A stretch of 64,000 nucleotides of DNA from Desulfovibrio mangrovi (GCF_026230175.1 NZ_CP104208.1:1984001-2048000), one strand, 5' to 3'; shown: positions 18,104 to 27,321, counted from the first letter of the stretch. Notes: generated by a model from the letters alone, not told the origin. Numbers and translations are program-made.

Positions 18104-19792
18104 TCACTGCATTCGGCCTGATGAACCGCCTTCCGGCTCCCCTTCCGGCACGCAGGCCAGCTCGCCTTGCAGCCAACGGCACAGCCCCTCCACCATGCCA
18201 TGCGGAGTGGAAAGGGAGCAGACATCATGCTCGGAGTGTCCTGAGCATGCCGTAACTGCCCGCCGCGGCGGAGCTGGATGACCGCCCTGCAAAGCCCCTC
18301 CATGCCCCGGAGCGTACGGAGATCCGGGATGTATTTCTGACGGAGGCGAGGTACGCCCGAAGGAATGCTGTCTTACGCTTCCTTCATCGCCGACAGTGCC
18401 GCCCTGCTCGGGCATACGCCGCGCCCCATTCGAACGACCTTCAGGCCGGAGCGCGCCACCTGAGCCACCGGAATAAGCATCTGGCGATGCGGCGGCATCC
18501 CGCCCCTTCCACATGCCGCTCCATGGCGGCAAATCCATCTTGTCCGCGTCCTTGCCACCGCCCTGAACCGACACGGCAGCCCCGCCACGCACGCAGCGGA
18601 CAAAGTTGTAGATACGCCTGTCGTCTCCCTGCGGGCCGAAGCCCGTGGGGTACTGCTTCGGACTGCCTGTCTTGGGATCGCTGCGCTGCGCGCCTGCCCC
18701 ATGTACGTCCATCCAGGACTTGCCCGGCATATTCCTGTTGCGGAAATAGCCCACTGCCCTGCCGAAAGCCACGTATACAGCATCTGTCCCTGCGCCCGAC
18801 ATCGCATGCGGCCCATCAAGATGGGTTGTGGAGGTCCAGAAGTAGGATTCGGTGACGGTGGTTTCAAGCAGGGGTGACAAGGCAGGACCGCCCCATGACT
18901 CAGGGCTGCGCGAATAGTCAACGATGCTCTGCAGTTCCTTGGCGTCGGGCAGCCGCCAATCGTCATACCCCGCCAGCGACAGGTTCTCGCAATACGCCAA
19001 TGCATGCGGCCAATCATATTCCTCGCCGCTGTCCCTGCGCTGCCACATGAGTCCCGTGGCTCTGTCCGTGACGGTCGATGCCCCGTCCGCCTTGAAGTCG
19101 TTCTTGCCGTAATCAGGATTACCGCGCACGTAGCGGATATAGCGTTTGTTGCGGGGATTGTTCTCCCCCCTGCCCTTGGGGTAGCCCTTGATGCGACCGT
19201 CCGCGAAGTTAACGCCGAAAACGGCCTCCTCACCTCCCATGACGGTTCCAGTGTATTCGGTCGCCGACCAGTCCTGACAATCAATGGTGCGCTCACCGGT
19301 GGAAACATTACCGTAGGCAAAATCGAAGTAACGGGTGTCCACAAAGGGAATGGAAGCCGTACCGGAAGGCATGGCCCTGCCGCGGAAGTCGATGAGGGAA
19401 TAGAGTTCCTTGATGGTGGGAGCCCGCCAATCCGAATGCCCACCCGTGCGGCAATCACGGGCCCCATTCATGGCATCGTTCCAATACATCTTGTCGCCAC
19501 GGGCCTTCACCCACATGAGCCCCGTGACAAGGTCGGAGACTGTGCCGTCCTTGTTATCCCGGTAGGCTGCAGCATGGCCCGCATACTGGGCATCCTGCCC
19601 GCGATAAAGCCTGCCCGCCGCAGGGCAGGGGATGACGCGCTTATCGTCATAGCAAATCTGCTGTCCCGTCTCCACGACAGGATAGCTGACCGACGTTCCC
19701 GCCATGGCGGCCAAGACACAGGCCTGCACTAAACACGCTGCCAGCCACAGCGCTTTCCACAGACAATTCCTTCGCATCATTAAAAACACCAT
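18104..19792 (-). CDS. exported protein with two DUF1566 (Lcl C-terminal) domains
   Basis: A 562-residue protein starting at ATG 19792 (GGAGG 6 nt upstream), with a signal peptide. Two DUF1566 repeats are visible: GLMWVKARGDKMYWNDAMNG ... SDWRAPTIKELYSLIDF, and GLMWQRRDSGEEYDWPHALA ... DDWRLPDAKELQSIVDY. DUF1566 occurs in surface or adhesin-like bacterial proteins and has a C-type-lectin-like fold. A further 145 residues follow the second domain (which ends near FVRCVRGG). They are rich in Gly, Pro, Ser and Arg, match nothing I know and look like an added or read-through tail. The function is not established. Confidence 0.78.
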   Translation of the reverse strand: MVFLMMRRNCLWKALWLAACLVQACVLAAMAGTSVSYPVVETGQQICYDDKRVIPCPAAGRLYRGQDAQYAGHAAAYRDNKDGTVSDLVTGLMWVKARGDKMYWNDAMNGARDCRTGGHSDWRAPTIKELYSLIDFRGRAMPSGTASIPFVDTRYFDFAYGNVSTGERTIDCQDWSATEYTGTVMGGEEAVFGVNFADGRIKGYPKGRGENNPRNKRYIRYVRGNPDYGKNDFKADGASTVTDRATGLMWQRRDSGEEYDWPHALAYCENLSLAGYDDWRLPDAKELQSIVDYSRSPESWGGPALSPLLETTVTESYFWTSTTHLDGPHAMSGAGTDAVYVAFGRAVGYFRNRNMPGKSWMDVHGAGAQRSDPKTGSPKQYPTGFGPQGDDRRIYNFVRCVRGGAAVSVQGGGKDADKMDLPPWSGMWKGRDAAASPDAYSGGSGGALRPEGRSNGARRMPEQGGTVGDEGSVRQHSFGRTSPPSEIHPGSPYAPGHGGALQGGHPAPPRRAVTACSGHSEHDVCSLSTPHGMVEGLCRWLQGELACVPEGEPEGGSSGRMQ

Positions 19793-19856
19793 GCGGGCCT
19801 CCAGATATGCCATCAAAAACAAGCAAGAACATACATGAAAGCGCGTTTCAAGTCCC

Positions 19857-19891
19857 CAAAAACAACACCGCGCCTTCTGGAAGGCGCGGTG
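19857..19891 (-). terminator. terminator downstream of the binding-protein gene at 19946-20740
   Basis: Stem CACCGCGCCTT (19866-19876) / AAGGCGCGGTG (19881-19891). On the minus strand it is followed by TTGTTTTTGG. It separates the solute-binding-protein gene from the DUF1566 gene downstream. Confidence 0.87.
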
Positions 19892-19945
19892 CGAAGTTTA
19901 CACAATCATGCGTCTGTTCGGGTAACAAAGGAATGACATGCGCCC

Positions 19946-20740
19946 TCAGGGAAGCACCACATGCAATGCCTCTTCCCCCAGATAGCTCTGCACAATCGCA
20001 TCATATGAGCTCTGCCCCTTGGCAGGCTTTTTCTTCATCTCATCCAGCGCATGTTGCAGACGCGCCACCACGGCATCATCGGTCGCCTTGTTCACGGCAA
20101 AATACAAAGGTACTTCCCGTATCACATGGATCATCTCGTACTCTTCCAAGGCATACCCAAGTTCCCGCATGAAGTAGGGAGCCACAGTGTCCACATGGGT
20201 AATCAGGTCCACCCGCTCTGCCTGCAACATGCGGAATTGCTGATTGTTGTCGGTAAGAAGCGTGAGCTTCTCCTTGGGGAAGCCCTCTGCCTGCAGCAAG
20301 GAGGCGGGGGCACTATTATTGATGGCTCCAATGGAATAGTTACGGATTTCATCCTTGTCACGAATACGGATGTGGCGGGACTTCTTTGCAATGAGTCCCA
20401 TCCTTATGGTGCTGAGGGGACCTATCCATTTGAAAAGCGGCTCCCTGTCCGCTGTCCTGACGACCCCGATGAGCAGATGATCGGGGATCAATTCCGTTTC
20501 CTTCAGTGCCCGCGCCCAGGGAGGATTCCGGACAAGCTCGGGGTGAAACGCCATATCGCAACGGCGCATCATCTCGGTCAGTACCTCCACCGAGATGCCC
20601 ACAATGCGTTTATTCGCATCCTCAAAGTGGTAGGGCGGCAAATCACCAGCAAATACGACAAACCCGGCACGGGCTGCAGACACATGCAGCACACAGCAAC
20701 AACAGATAACAAATGATACAAACCAGACTGCAAATCTCAT
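19946..20740 (-). CDS. periplasmic solute-binding protein, SBP_bac_3-like
   Basis: A 264-residue exported protein. A signal peptide rich in Val/Cys/Phe covers the first 23 residues. It is followed by the SBP_bac_3 pattern: VFAGDLPPYHFEDANKRIVG, then VEVLTEMMRRC, and a second lobe with LTLLTDNNQQFRMLQAERVD. No permease or ATPase is adjacent, so it may be an orphan receptor. Many Desulfovibrionaceae carry such solitary family-3 proteins. The Shine-Dalgarno is poor, but the signal peptide supports this start. Confidence 0.82.
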   Translation of the reverse strand: MRFAVWFVSFVICCCCVLHVSAARAGFVVFAGDLPPYHFEDANKRIVGISVEVLTEMMRRCDMAFHPELVRNPPWARALKETELIPDHLLIGVVRTADREPLFKWIGPLSTIRMGLIAKKSRHIRIRDKDEIRNYSIGAINNSAPASLLQAEGFPKEKLTLLTDNNQQFRMLQAERVDLITHVDTVAPYFMRELGYALEEYEMIHVIREVPLYFAVNKATDDAVVARLQHALDEMKKKPAKGQSSYDAIVQSYLGEEALHVVLP

Positions 20741-21181
20741 AACCGGCCTGACAATACCCCTTCATCATGATGATCATATCCACGGCGCCAGCAGTTCACA
20801 GGAAGCACATTCCCGCTGCTCGCGTTCCCCCGCAATGATCCAATATGAAAAACGCAAGGGCACGGTATAGGGAAAGAACCATGTTGTCACCTCGGCAACC
20901 TCACGGATCTTCTCAATAAAAATGGAGAAAATGGAGCAAACCGGCAAAAAGGGAGCACAGCCCTTAACTCTTGCGTTCCGCTTTATCCCGATAAACACAT
21001 TATCCGCAAATTTCCCCAAACCAGCTTGTCAGCAGACAAATTGATGTTTATCCCTTGTCCTTATGCGGCTGGCACGGCCTTCCCCCTCCTCATCATGCGG
21101 CAACGCACGGAAGCTCGGCTCGGCCCTCCCCTGTGAAACAAACGCCCTGAATGGACACCCAACAGGACCAAGGAGCTACCG
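20741..21181. other. intergenic region, 441 bp, no gene found
   Basis: Divergent gap between the solitary binding protein and the PspA-type operon. It holds no convincing gene or RNA. A TGGCACG element at 21070-21076 resembles the -24 box of a sigma-54 promoter, but its partner lacks the invariant GC. A Shine-Dalgarno (AGGAGC) closes the region before the ATG at 21182. Confidence 0.5.
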
Positions 21182-21574
21182 ATGTCCAAGTTTGAATTGG
21201 TGAAACATTACCTGCATGAAATGGAACTGCCCATTCTCTCGGAAGACACCGCCGAAGAGCTGGTCGTTGTTTCCGACCCCGAAAACGGCATTGTGAACCT
21301 CGTCATCGACTGCGAAGATCCCATTCTGGTTATTGAGCAGCTCATCATGAACGTTCCCGCTCAGATCGGCGACCTTTACAAGCGCCTGCTGCAGATGAAC
21401 CGCAACCTCGTGCACGGCGCCTTCGTTCTCAATGACGACGCCACGCTGCTGCTCTTCAGAGACACCCTGCAACTCGAGAATCTCGACCGCAACGAGCTGG
21501 AAGGCTCCGTGCAGGCCCTGAGCCTTGCCATGGCGGAATACGGCCCCGAATTGCTCGGTTACGCTCAACAGTAG
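21182..21574 (+). CDS. YjfI/DUF2170-like or YbjN/CesT-fold small acidic protein
   Basis: A 130-residue acidic cytoplasmic protein with AGGAGC before the ATG. The tail LLLFRDTLQLENLDRNELEG followed by a helical segment resembles the YbjN/CesT chaperone-like fold and the YjfI (DUF2170) family. The position directly upstream of a PspA-family gene (14 bp) is that of yjfI in the E. coli yjfIJKLMC operon. No enzymatic motif is present. A role as a partner or chaperone of the PspA protein is inference from context. Confidence 0.72.
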   Translation: MSKFELVKHYLHEMELPILSEDTAEELVVVSDPENGIVNLVIDCEDPILVIEQLIMNVPAQIGDLYKRLLQMNRNLVHGAFVLNDDATLLLFRDTLQLENLDRNELEGSVQALSLAMAEYGPELLGYAQQ

Positions 21575-21588
21575 GGAGGAAGTCACCC

Positions 21589-22290
21589 ATGTCTATTTTC
21601 CAGAGAATATTCAAGTTTGCTCAGGCCGAAAGCCACGCCGTGCTCGACAAGATCGAAGACCCCATCAAGCTCACCGAGCAGGGCATCCGCGATCTCAAGA
21701 ACGACCTGCAGGCGGCCATGTCCAGCCTTGCCGACGTGAAGAGCATGGCCATTAATACCCGCAAGCAGGCCGAAGCAGCCAAGAGCCGCGCCGCTGAATA
21801 CGAAAAGAAGGCCATGCTGCTGCTCCAGAAGGCCCAGTTCGAAGACATGAACATGGCCGAAGCCGAACGCCTTGCCACCATGGCACTGGAAGAAAAGGGC
21901 CGTCAGGACGAGGAGTTCACCCGCCTGAACGCCGAGGCCGAGCAGCATGAAAAGATGTCTGCCCAGCTGCAGAGCAACGTGAACAAGATCAAGTCCACCA
22001 TCACCAAGTACGAAAATGAGCTGCGCACCCTCAAGGCCCGCGCCAAGACTGCGCAGGCCACCCGCAAGGTGAACGAGCAGATCGCCAAGGTAGACACCTC
22101 GGGCACTGTCGCCATGCTGGAGCGCATGAAGGAAAAGGTGGCTGCGGACGAGTCGCTGGCCGCCGCCTATGCCGACCTTGCAGCCGACAACAACAGCCTT
22201 GAGAACGAAATCGACGCCGCCCTCGGCAGCACGGCCAAGACCGACGCGCAGGACAAGCTTGCCGCGCTCAAGGCCAAGATGGGCATGTAG
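21589..22290 (+). CDS. PspA/IM30-family membrane-associated protein
   Basis: A 233-residue, almost wholly helical protein with long heptad-rich coiled coils. The N-terminus (MSIFQRIFKFAQAESHAVLD, then KIEDPIKLTEQGIRDLKNDL) is the PspA/IM30 (YjfJ) signature. Family members oligomerise on the inner face of the membrane and protect it during stress. It is the second gene of a short operon that ends in a terminator before the DUF4178 gene. The C-terminus EIDAALGSTAKTDAQDKLAAL is also typical of YjfJ-like members. Confidence 0.93.
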   Translation: MSIFQRIFKFAQAESHAVLDKIEDPIKLTEQGIRDLKNDLQAAMSSLADVKSMAINTRKQAEAAKSRAAEYEKKAMLLLQKAQFEDMNMAEAERLATMALEEKGRQDEEFTRLNAEAEQHEKMSAQLQSNVNKIKSTITKYENELRTLKARAKTAQATRKVNEQIAKVDTSGTVAMLERMKEKVAADESLAAAYADLAADNNSLENEIDAALGSTAKTDAQDKLAALKAKMGM

Positions 22291-22325
22291 CCCCGATTTC
22301 CGCGACAGACGATACAAGACGATTT

Positions 22326-22361
22326 CGGGCGTACCGTGCTCCGGCAGGTACGCCCGTTTTT
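22326..22361 (+). terminator. terminator after the pspA-like gene
   Basis: Stem CGGGCGTACC (22326-22335) / GGTACGCCCG (22347-22356) followed by TTTTT. It lies inside the run of three related genes and may act as a partial terminator before the DUF4178 gene. Confidence 0.85.
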
Positions 22362-22397
22362 CAGAGTTCCACACACAACGTAACAGCAAGGTGCCCC

Positions 22398-22970
22398 ATG
22401 GGACTTTTCGATAGATTCAAGAACAAGGCGCAGCACGACGCGCAGGTGGATTCCATCACCAATCTCACCCTCACCTCCATGCGCCCCGGCTTTCTGGTCG
22501 ACTATGATCTCAAGACCTGGGAAGTGAAGGCCGCCAACCGCTACGAGTGGGGCAGCATGATCTCGCTGGAATGGCAGCTGGTTTCCGCTGATGACACCAT
22601 CTATCTTGAGTGCGAGACCGATGACGAAACTGAATGGAGCATTTCCCGCCCCATCAGTTTCCGCAGCCTCGGCGAATCCGTGCGCAGGGCCATTATGGAA
22701 ACCGGCGACGGCCCCGACCAGGTCTCGTGGCAGGGACAGACCTATTATCTGGAAGAAACCGCAGGCGGACACTTCTTCGCCAACGGACAAGTGACCGGCA
22801 AGGCTGCCCAGAGCGATGAGGGTGCCCCCTTGCTGCAGTGGGGCTATGAGACCGAGGACGGCAGCTCCTACCTCACCATCGAACAGTGGGGCGATACCGA
22901 CTTTCAGGCATTTGCGGGCGGGCCCGCCCATGAGTACCAGTTCTCGAACATTCTGCCTCCGGCACGCTGA
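22398..22970 (+). CDS. DUF4178-domain protein
   Basis: A 190-residue cytoplasmic protein starting MGLFDRFKNKAQ. The body repeats a short beta unit: LRPG-like TSMRPGFLVDYDLKTWEVKA, then RYEWGSMISLEWQLVSADDT and YLECETDDETEWSISRP. A second half carries VSWQGQTYYLEE and WGYETEDGSSYLTIEQW. These match DUF4178, a family found with PspA, DUF350 and spermidine-synthase-like genes in many bacteria. The biochemical role is unknown. A strong terminator closes the unit. Confidence 0.8.
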   Translation: MGLFDRFKNKAQHDAQVDSITNLTLTSMRPGFLVDYDLKTWEVKAANRYEWGSMISLEWQLVSADDTIYLECETDDETEWSISRPISFRSLGESVRRAIMETGDGPDQVSWQGQTYYLEETAGGHFFANGQVTGKAAQSDEGAPLLQWGYETEDGSSYLTIEQWGDTDFQAFAGGPAHEYQFSNILPPAR

Positions 22971-22986
22971 TCGCCACAAGGCTACA

Positions 22987-23018
22987 AACGGGAAGGGATG
23001 CCTTCCCGTTTTTTTTTG
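22987..23018 (+). terminator. terminator after the DUF4178 gene
   Basis: Stem AACGGGAAGG (22987-22996) / CCTTCCCGTT (23001-23010) followed by a run of T. A strong intrinsic terminator. Confidence 0.93.
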
Positions 23019-23127
23019 TCTGTCCGCCCAAAACGCTCTGCCCTCTTTTACAATCTTCCAGTTGTCACACAACTCCAGCGTCGCGTACAAGGTCAGCAAC
23101 TACTGATAGTGCACAGGAGCATTGCAC

Positions 23128-23628
23128 ATGACACTGACACACCGCCCTGTCGAACCTGCGGACCTTCCCCTCATCTGCACATTCCCGCAAAGCGCGCAGG
23201 AACTCTGTTACATGTTCCCCATTGGCACCTACCCTCTGACCGTTGAACAACTTGAAGAGGCCATTGCCCGCCGGTCTGATGCCACCGTGGCCCTGCTGCA
23301 AGGAAAGGTCGTCGCCTTTGCCAACTTCTACGAATGGGAAACAGGCGGCAGATGCAGCATAGGCAACGTGGTGGTTGCTCCCGAAGCACGAGGCAGGGGT
23401 GTTGGCCGTTTCATGGTCACAACCATGATAGAAACAGCCTTTACCCGCCACAATGCAAGCGAGGTGAGCCTATTCTGCTTCAACCACAACACTGCAGGGC
23501 TTCTGCTCTATCCTTCCATGGGCTTTCGTCCTGTTGCCATTGAGGAGCGGACAAACTGGGATGGCCAGCGCATTGCCAGCATTCGGATGCGGCTGTTGCG
23601 GGAAGCCTACGAGGCCACGACCAAATAG
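23128..23628 (+). CDS. GNAT-family N-acetyltransferase
   Basis: A 166-residue protein with the GNAT fold. The acetyl-CoA loop is in VVVAPEARGRGVGRFMV (R-G-x-G), and the C-terminal motif B region is SLFCFNHNTAGLLLYPSMGF. The start is at ATG 23128 because AGGAG lies 8 nt upstream. The substrate is unknown. It sits between the two halves of the PspA/aminopropyltransferase system, so a polyamine substrate is possible but unsupported by sequence. The 240 bp downstream hold no gene I can support. Confidence 0.85.
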   Translation: MTLTHRPVEPADLPLICTFPQSAQELCYMFPIGTYPLTVEQLEEAIARRSDATVALLQGKVVAFANFYEWETGGRCSIGNVVVAPEARGRGVGRFMVTTMIETAFTRHNASEVSLFCFNHNTAGLLLYPSMGFRPVAIEERTNWDGQRIASIRMRLLREAYEATTK

Positions 23629-23867
23629 GGTCCACGAATCTACTACGCCGGTCTTACTGCACGCGGCAGCCAGCAGAGACACGCTCGCCGTCTGCCATAT
23701 TCCCGCGCCACACCGCTTATGTACGCAAAACCGAGCAATCTGCCTCTCCGGCGCATTCATCACGCTTCCGCACTGGCATTGTGCGCCGTTCGGGCTTATG
23801 GTCACCCTGTACTCACCCGGAACTACTCGAATCATCAGGCGACAGTCTGACACCCGCAGGACCAGCC

Positions 23868-25070
23868 ATGGACAACTTCACCTTCTGTGCCCCCACTAAA
23901 ATTCTGTTCGGCCGCAACACCATTCCGGCCATTGCCCCGCAGATAACTGCCCACGGCGTACAACGCCTGCTTGTGGTGTTCGGAGGCGGTTCCGTCCGCC
24001 GCAACGGGGTGTATGATTCAATCACCAACGCCCTGCGCGAAGCTGGCATAGCGTGGGAAGAATTCTGGGGCGTGAAGCCCAACCCTTCGCTTGAGCAGGT
24101 GAACGCAGGCATCGTCAGAGCACGGGCATTCGAAGCCCAGGGGGTACTTGCTGTGGGCGGAGGCAGTGTCATCGACTGCGGCAAGGCCATTGCCGCCGGT
24201 GTGTTTCTGGACGACTACTGGGCCTTTGTAGAGACACGCAAACCCGTGGAACAAGCCCTGCCGGTCTTTGCGGTGCTTACACTCTCCGGCACCAGCTCGG
24301 AGATGAACGAGAAGGCGGTCATCACCAACGAACCGGAAGCCAAGAAATGGTCCATAAGCGGCCTGTGCCTCGCCCCCAAAGTCTCGGTCATTGATCCGCA
24401 GGTGCAGGCGGAACTGCCATGGAAGCTCACGGCAACGGGCGGCATAGACGCCATGACGCATGTGATGGAAAACTATTTCAGGGGCAGACCCGCCAACCCG
24501 GAGTCCGGATTCTTCCGCGAAGAAACACAGCTGCAGATCAACGAGGCGCTGCTGCGCAGCATCGTAGCCTCACTGAACGAACTGCAGGCGAATCCCGCCT
24601 CTCACGACGCACGGGCCAACCTCGCGTGGGCTGCCTGCTGGGGACTCAACGGCATGACCGTGGCCGGTCTTTCCGGCGGCGACTGGACCTCCCATGCGCT
24701 GGAACACGCATTAAGCGGTCTATTCCCGCACATTCCTCACGGCGAAGGGCTGGCAGTACTCTTTCCCTCATGGATGGAGGAGGTGCACAGCTTCGCCCCG
24801 GACATTTTCGCACGCTTCGCACGCAATGTCTGGGGCATACAATACGACAGCAAGGACGCCGTTTCGGTTCTCGCCGCAGCCCGTGAAGGGATTGCAGCCA
24901 CGCGCAACGCCTTTTCCGGCTGGGGTGCCCCGAAGGACCTTTCCCACTGGGGCGTCACCGCAGAACATGTGCCTGTAATGGTGCGCAATGCCTTCAGCTA
25001 CCGCGCCCTCGGAAGGCTGGTTCCCCTGAACGGAGAGCAGGTCACGCGCATATTTACGCGAGTGCTGTAA
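23868..25070 (+). CDS. iron-containing alcohol dehydrogenase (BdhA/YqhD-like)
   Basis: A 400-residue group III NAD(P)-dependent, iron- or zinc-dependent alcohol dehydrogenase. The start is ATG 23868 (CAGGA upstream); the frame is open for 29 codons before it without a ribosome site. Motifs: GGGSVRRNGVYD and GGGSVIDCGKAI (cofactor loops), GTSSEMNEKAVI, and metal-ligand segments GGIDAMTHVMENYF and SHALEHALSGLFPHIPHGEGLA. The family reduces aldehydes such as butanal or methylglyoxal. The sequence VVFGGGS and the overall length favour the BdhA/YqhD branch. It seems to be a single gene. Confidence 0.92.
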   Translation: MDNFTFCAPTKILFGRNTIPAIAPQITAHGVQRLLVVFGGGSVRRNGVYDSITNALREAGIAWEEFWGVKPNPSLEQVNAGIVRARAFEAQGVLAVGGGSVIDCGKAIAAGVFLDDYWAFVETRKPVEQALPVFAVLTLSGTSSEMNEKAVITNEPEAKKWSISGLCLAPKVSVIDPQVQAELPWKLTATGGIDAMTHVMENYFRGRPANPESGFFREETQLQINEALLRSIVASLNELQANPASHDARANLAWAACWGLNGMTVAGLSGGDWTSHALEHALSGLFPHIPHGEGLAVLFPSWMEEVHSFAPDIFARFARNVWGIQYDSKDAVSVLAAAREGIAATRNAFSGWGAPKDLSHWGVTAEHVPVMVRNAFSYRALGRLVPLNGEQVTRIFTRVL

Positions 25071-25101
25071 CGAGGACGAACAGAGCTGGAGAAGATAGCA
25101 A

Positions 25102-26061
25102 TCAGAGGTGCAGAATCTCTGTACAGGGACCCAGCGGCGGCAAAGCTGCCGTCACCTCGAAAATGCACTCGCGCAGCCAACGCTGCCCCGCTTCAGCATC
25201 ACGTGAGGCATGCCAGAACAGACGCAGGGTGAATTCCGCATCCGGAAACGGCAGAGGACGTATGCTCAATTCTTCCCCGTGCACGGTCAAACGGGCCAGA
25301 CGCTCCGCCATGGTTCCGGCAAGCCCCGTCTTCCGCACCAGTTCCGGCACCGCCAGCTCCTGCTGGATGGTCACCACGGGAGCAAGCGCATAACCGGTCT
25401 TTTCCAGCACCGAATCCAGCACGTTCTTTCCTGACACACTCAGAGACAGGGCAATGAAGGGCACACCGTCAAATCGTGACGGCTCCAGACCCCCTGCGGC
25501 CAATGGATGATCAAGCTGCACCACGCAGGCTTCACGATCCCTGATCAGGTCGGCACTCAGAATATGCCTGCCCGATATGGGGTGACAACCCATGACGGCA
25601 TCCAGTTCGCCCTCCTCCAACATGCGTAGCCGCTCTTCATGGGTTGTATGCACCACATGCAGCGACACGCCGGACGCTTCGCGCCGGATGCGTTCCGTCA
25701 GAACTGGCAGGACCAGGGCACTGCCATAGTCGTTCATACCGATACGGAACGTCCTGCGAGCCTTGGCCGGATCGAAACTCCCCACGTCGCGCACTGCGCC
25801 CTCCAGCATTTCAAGCCCGGATAGAATCCCCGACGCGATGCTTTCTGCCAGTGCGGTGGGCTCCATGAGATTGCCCTGCCGGATGAAAAGAGGGTCGCCG
25901 AAACGGCTGCGCAGCCTGCCCAAGGCATGACTCACTGCCGACTGGGAAAGGTTCAGATCGCCACCGGCAAGCGTGAGGTTCCGCCTGCGATAGACAGCGG
26001 CAAAGACGGTGAACAGATTGAGGTCCAGAGACTCCAGAGTTGCTGCATGAATTTCATTCAT
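25102..26061 (-). CDS. LysR-family transcriptional regulator
   Basis: A 319-residue regulator. The N-terminal winged helix-turn-helix is clear (DLNLFTVFAAVYRRRNLTLA, GGDLNLSQSAVSHALGRLR). The effector domain starts near residue 95 with RRTFRIGMNDYG. Sequence character is close to the NodD/LinR group. It is divergent from the small EamA-type gene at 26146 across 84 bp, which is the usual arrangement for a LysR protein and its target. It converges on the alcohol dehydrogenase gene. The co-inducer is unknown. Confidence 0.9.
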   Translation of the reverse strand: MNEIHAATLESLDLNLFTVFAAVYRRRNLTLAGGDLNLSQSAVSHALGRLRSRFGDPLFIRQGNLMEPTALAESIASGILSGLEMLEGAVRDVGSFDPAKARRTFRIGMNDYGSALVLPVLTERIRREASGVSLHVVHTTHEERLRMLEEGELDAVMGCHPISGRHILSADLIRDREACVVQLDHPLAAGGLEPSRFDGVPFIALSLSVSGKNVLDSVLEKTGYALAPVVTIQQELAVPELVRKTGLAGTMAERLARLTVHGEELSIRPLPFPDAEFTLRLFWHASRDAEAGQRWLRECIFEVTAALPPLGPCTEILHL

Positions 26062-26145
26062 GGTTACATTGCTATCATTTCATTTGATTCATGTACAGCA
26101 GAGGCATATGTAGTTGGCTGAGGATCTTTCCGGAGGCATTACCCA

Positions 26146-26616
26146 ATGACATCATTCTACATTCCCTTTGCGCTCACCGTGCTCTCCATGGCCACCTATC
26201 ACGTGGCGCAAAAACTGCTTTCTTCCAGCGATTCCCCGTTCTCGCTGCTGGCGGCGGCCTATGCCGTGGCAGCGGTACTGTGCATAGGTGCGGCCATGTT
26301 TGCCGGTTCAACCGCAGGCGAATCCGGCGCGGTGGCGCATCCCTCGGCCCGTGACACCCTGCATCAGGTCTTCAGCCTGAAAAACTGGCCCGTTCTGCTG
26401 CTGGCCGTTGCTGTGGTGGGAATAGAGGTGGGTATTCTGTTCACTTACAAGTACGGCGCATCAATGGGCACCCTGCCGCTGCTGACCAACGCAGGACTGC
26501 TGATAATTACCGTACCTGTCGGGGCGCTCTTCTTCCGTGAGCATGTATCCATGAGCACCCTTGCCGGGGGACTCTGCGTGCTGGGCGGCTTCTGGCTCAT
26601 GACCCGCCACGCGTAG
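26146..26616 (+). CDS. small EamA/DMT-type membrane transporter
   Basis: A 156-residue protein with five hydrophobic segments, about half the length of a ten-TM drug/metabolite exporter. The C-terminal unit GTLPLLTNAGLLIITVPVGA, then FFREHVSMSTLAGGLCVLGG is the EamA signature. CGGAGG lies 10 nt before the ATG. Short members of this family probably act as dimers. It is the likely target of the divergent LysR gene. Confidence 0.82.
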   Translation: MTSFYIPFALTVLSMATYHVAQKLLSSSDSPFSLLAAAYAVAAVLCIGAAMFAGSTAGESGAVAHPSARDTLHQVFSLKNWPVLLLAVAVVGIEVGILFTYKYGASMGTLPLLTNAGLLIITVPVGALFFREHVSMSTLAGGLCVLGGFWLMTRHA

Positions 26617-26678
26617 CGCGGCCTTTGCCGCATCGAGACATCACGGTCTGCCCGCAGTCCCCGGCTGCGGAGGCAAGA

Positions 26679-27050
26679 TCAATCAGATTTCCTCTCCCGT
26701 TGATCGCCCTGTCCTGCCTGCCGGTCCTGCCGCTCGTGGGACAGGGCGTCCGTCATGCTGACCGACACCGCCGTAACCGGAGGCGGGGTATCCACAGGCG
26801 TCCGCACCCGTTGCCAGACATCCCTGCGCCAGCGATTGAGCGGACGGCAGCATCCTTCCCCCACCTGCAGTACAGCTGCGACATCCGGTGATTCGTCGAT
26901 CAGACGGCAACGATAGCACGTGCCATTCCAATACAATCCGGCACACACGCCTTGTTCTCCGTACCGCTGCTGCCCCGGGATGCACTGCGACTTGACGCAG
27001 CAATAACCGCAACCAACGCAATCCCGCTGAAACAACAGAAGATGCAACAT
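26679..27050 (-). CDS. small cysteine-cluster protein, unknown function
   Basis: A 123-residue protein starting at ATG 27050 (GGAGG 4 nt upstream). Its N-terminal half holds a dense cysteine pattern: CVGCGYCCVKSQC at about residues 12-24, then CAGLYWNGTCYRC, then a lone pair in GEGCC. CxxCxxCC with further CxxC motifs suggests a metal or Fe-S cluster site. The C-terminal 50 residues are low-complexity and polar. A longer frame on the same strand (26683-27327) is a shadow: it lacks the cysteine pattern and the ribosome site. It is divergent from the lipoprotein gene at 27322. Confidence 0.72.
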   Translation of the reverse strand: MLHLLLFQRDCVGCGYCCVKSQCIPGQQRYGEQGVCAGLYWNGTCYRCRLIDESPDVAAVLQVGEGCCRPLNRWRRDVWQRVRTPVDTPPPVTAVSVSMTDALSHERQDRQAGQGDQRERKSD

Positions 27051-27321
27051 GCCGCCTCCATATCCCGCCGGGGAAAACAAGGCCGGAAGCCACTGGAAAT
27101 CCGTTAAAGGAATCATTACCGCCTGAGACATTTGCCGCCATTGTAGCCTGCCCGACCGCAATCAGGAAGACGGCCCCCATGATATTTCGGCACTCCGCTA
27201 TAAAAAGGCTGATTCCAAAGGTATTCCGTTTGACAAGGCCGATGCGGGCTAGGTACGGTTCGAGCGGTTTTCTACCGTACAGAAACGCTTTTTCGCGCCA
27301 TCTCTTACGTGGGAGTACGCT

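Noticed and set aside
20774-21019. An 81-codon minus-strand frame in the 441-bp gap.
   Set aside because: It starts at TTG without a ribosome site and the sequence shows no domain.
21070-21085. Possible sigma-54 promoter (TGGCACG) before the PspA-type operon.
   Set aside because: The -24 box fits, but the -12 box lacks the invariant GC at the correct spacing.
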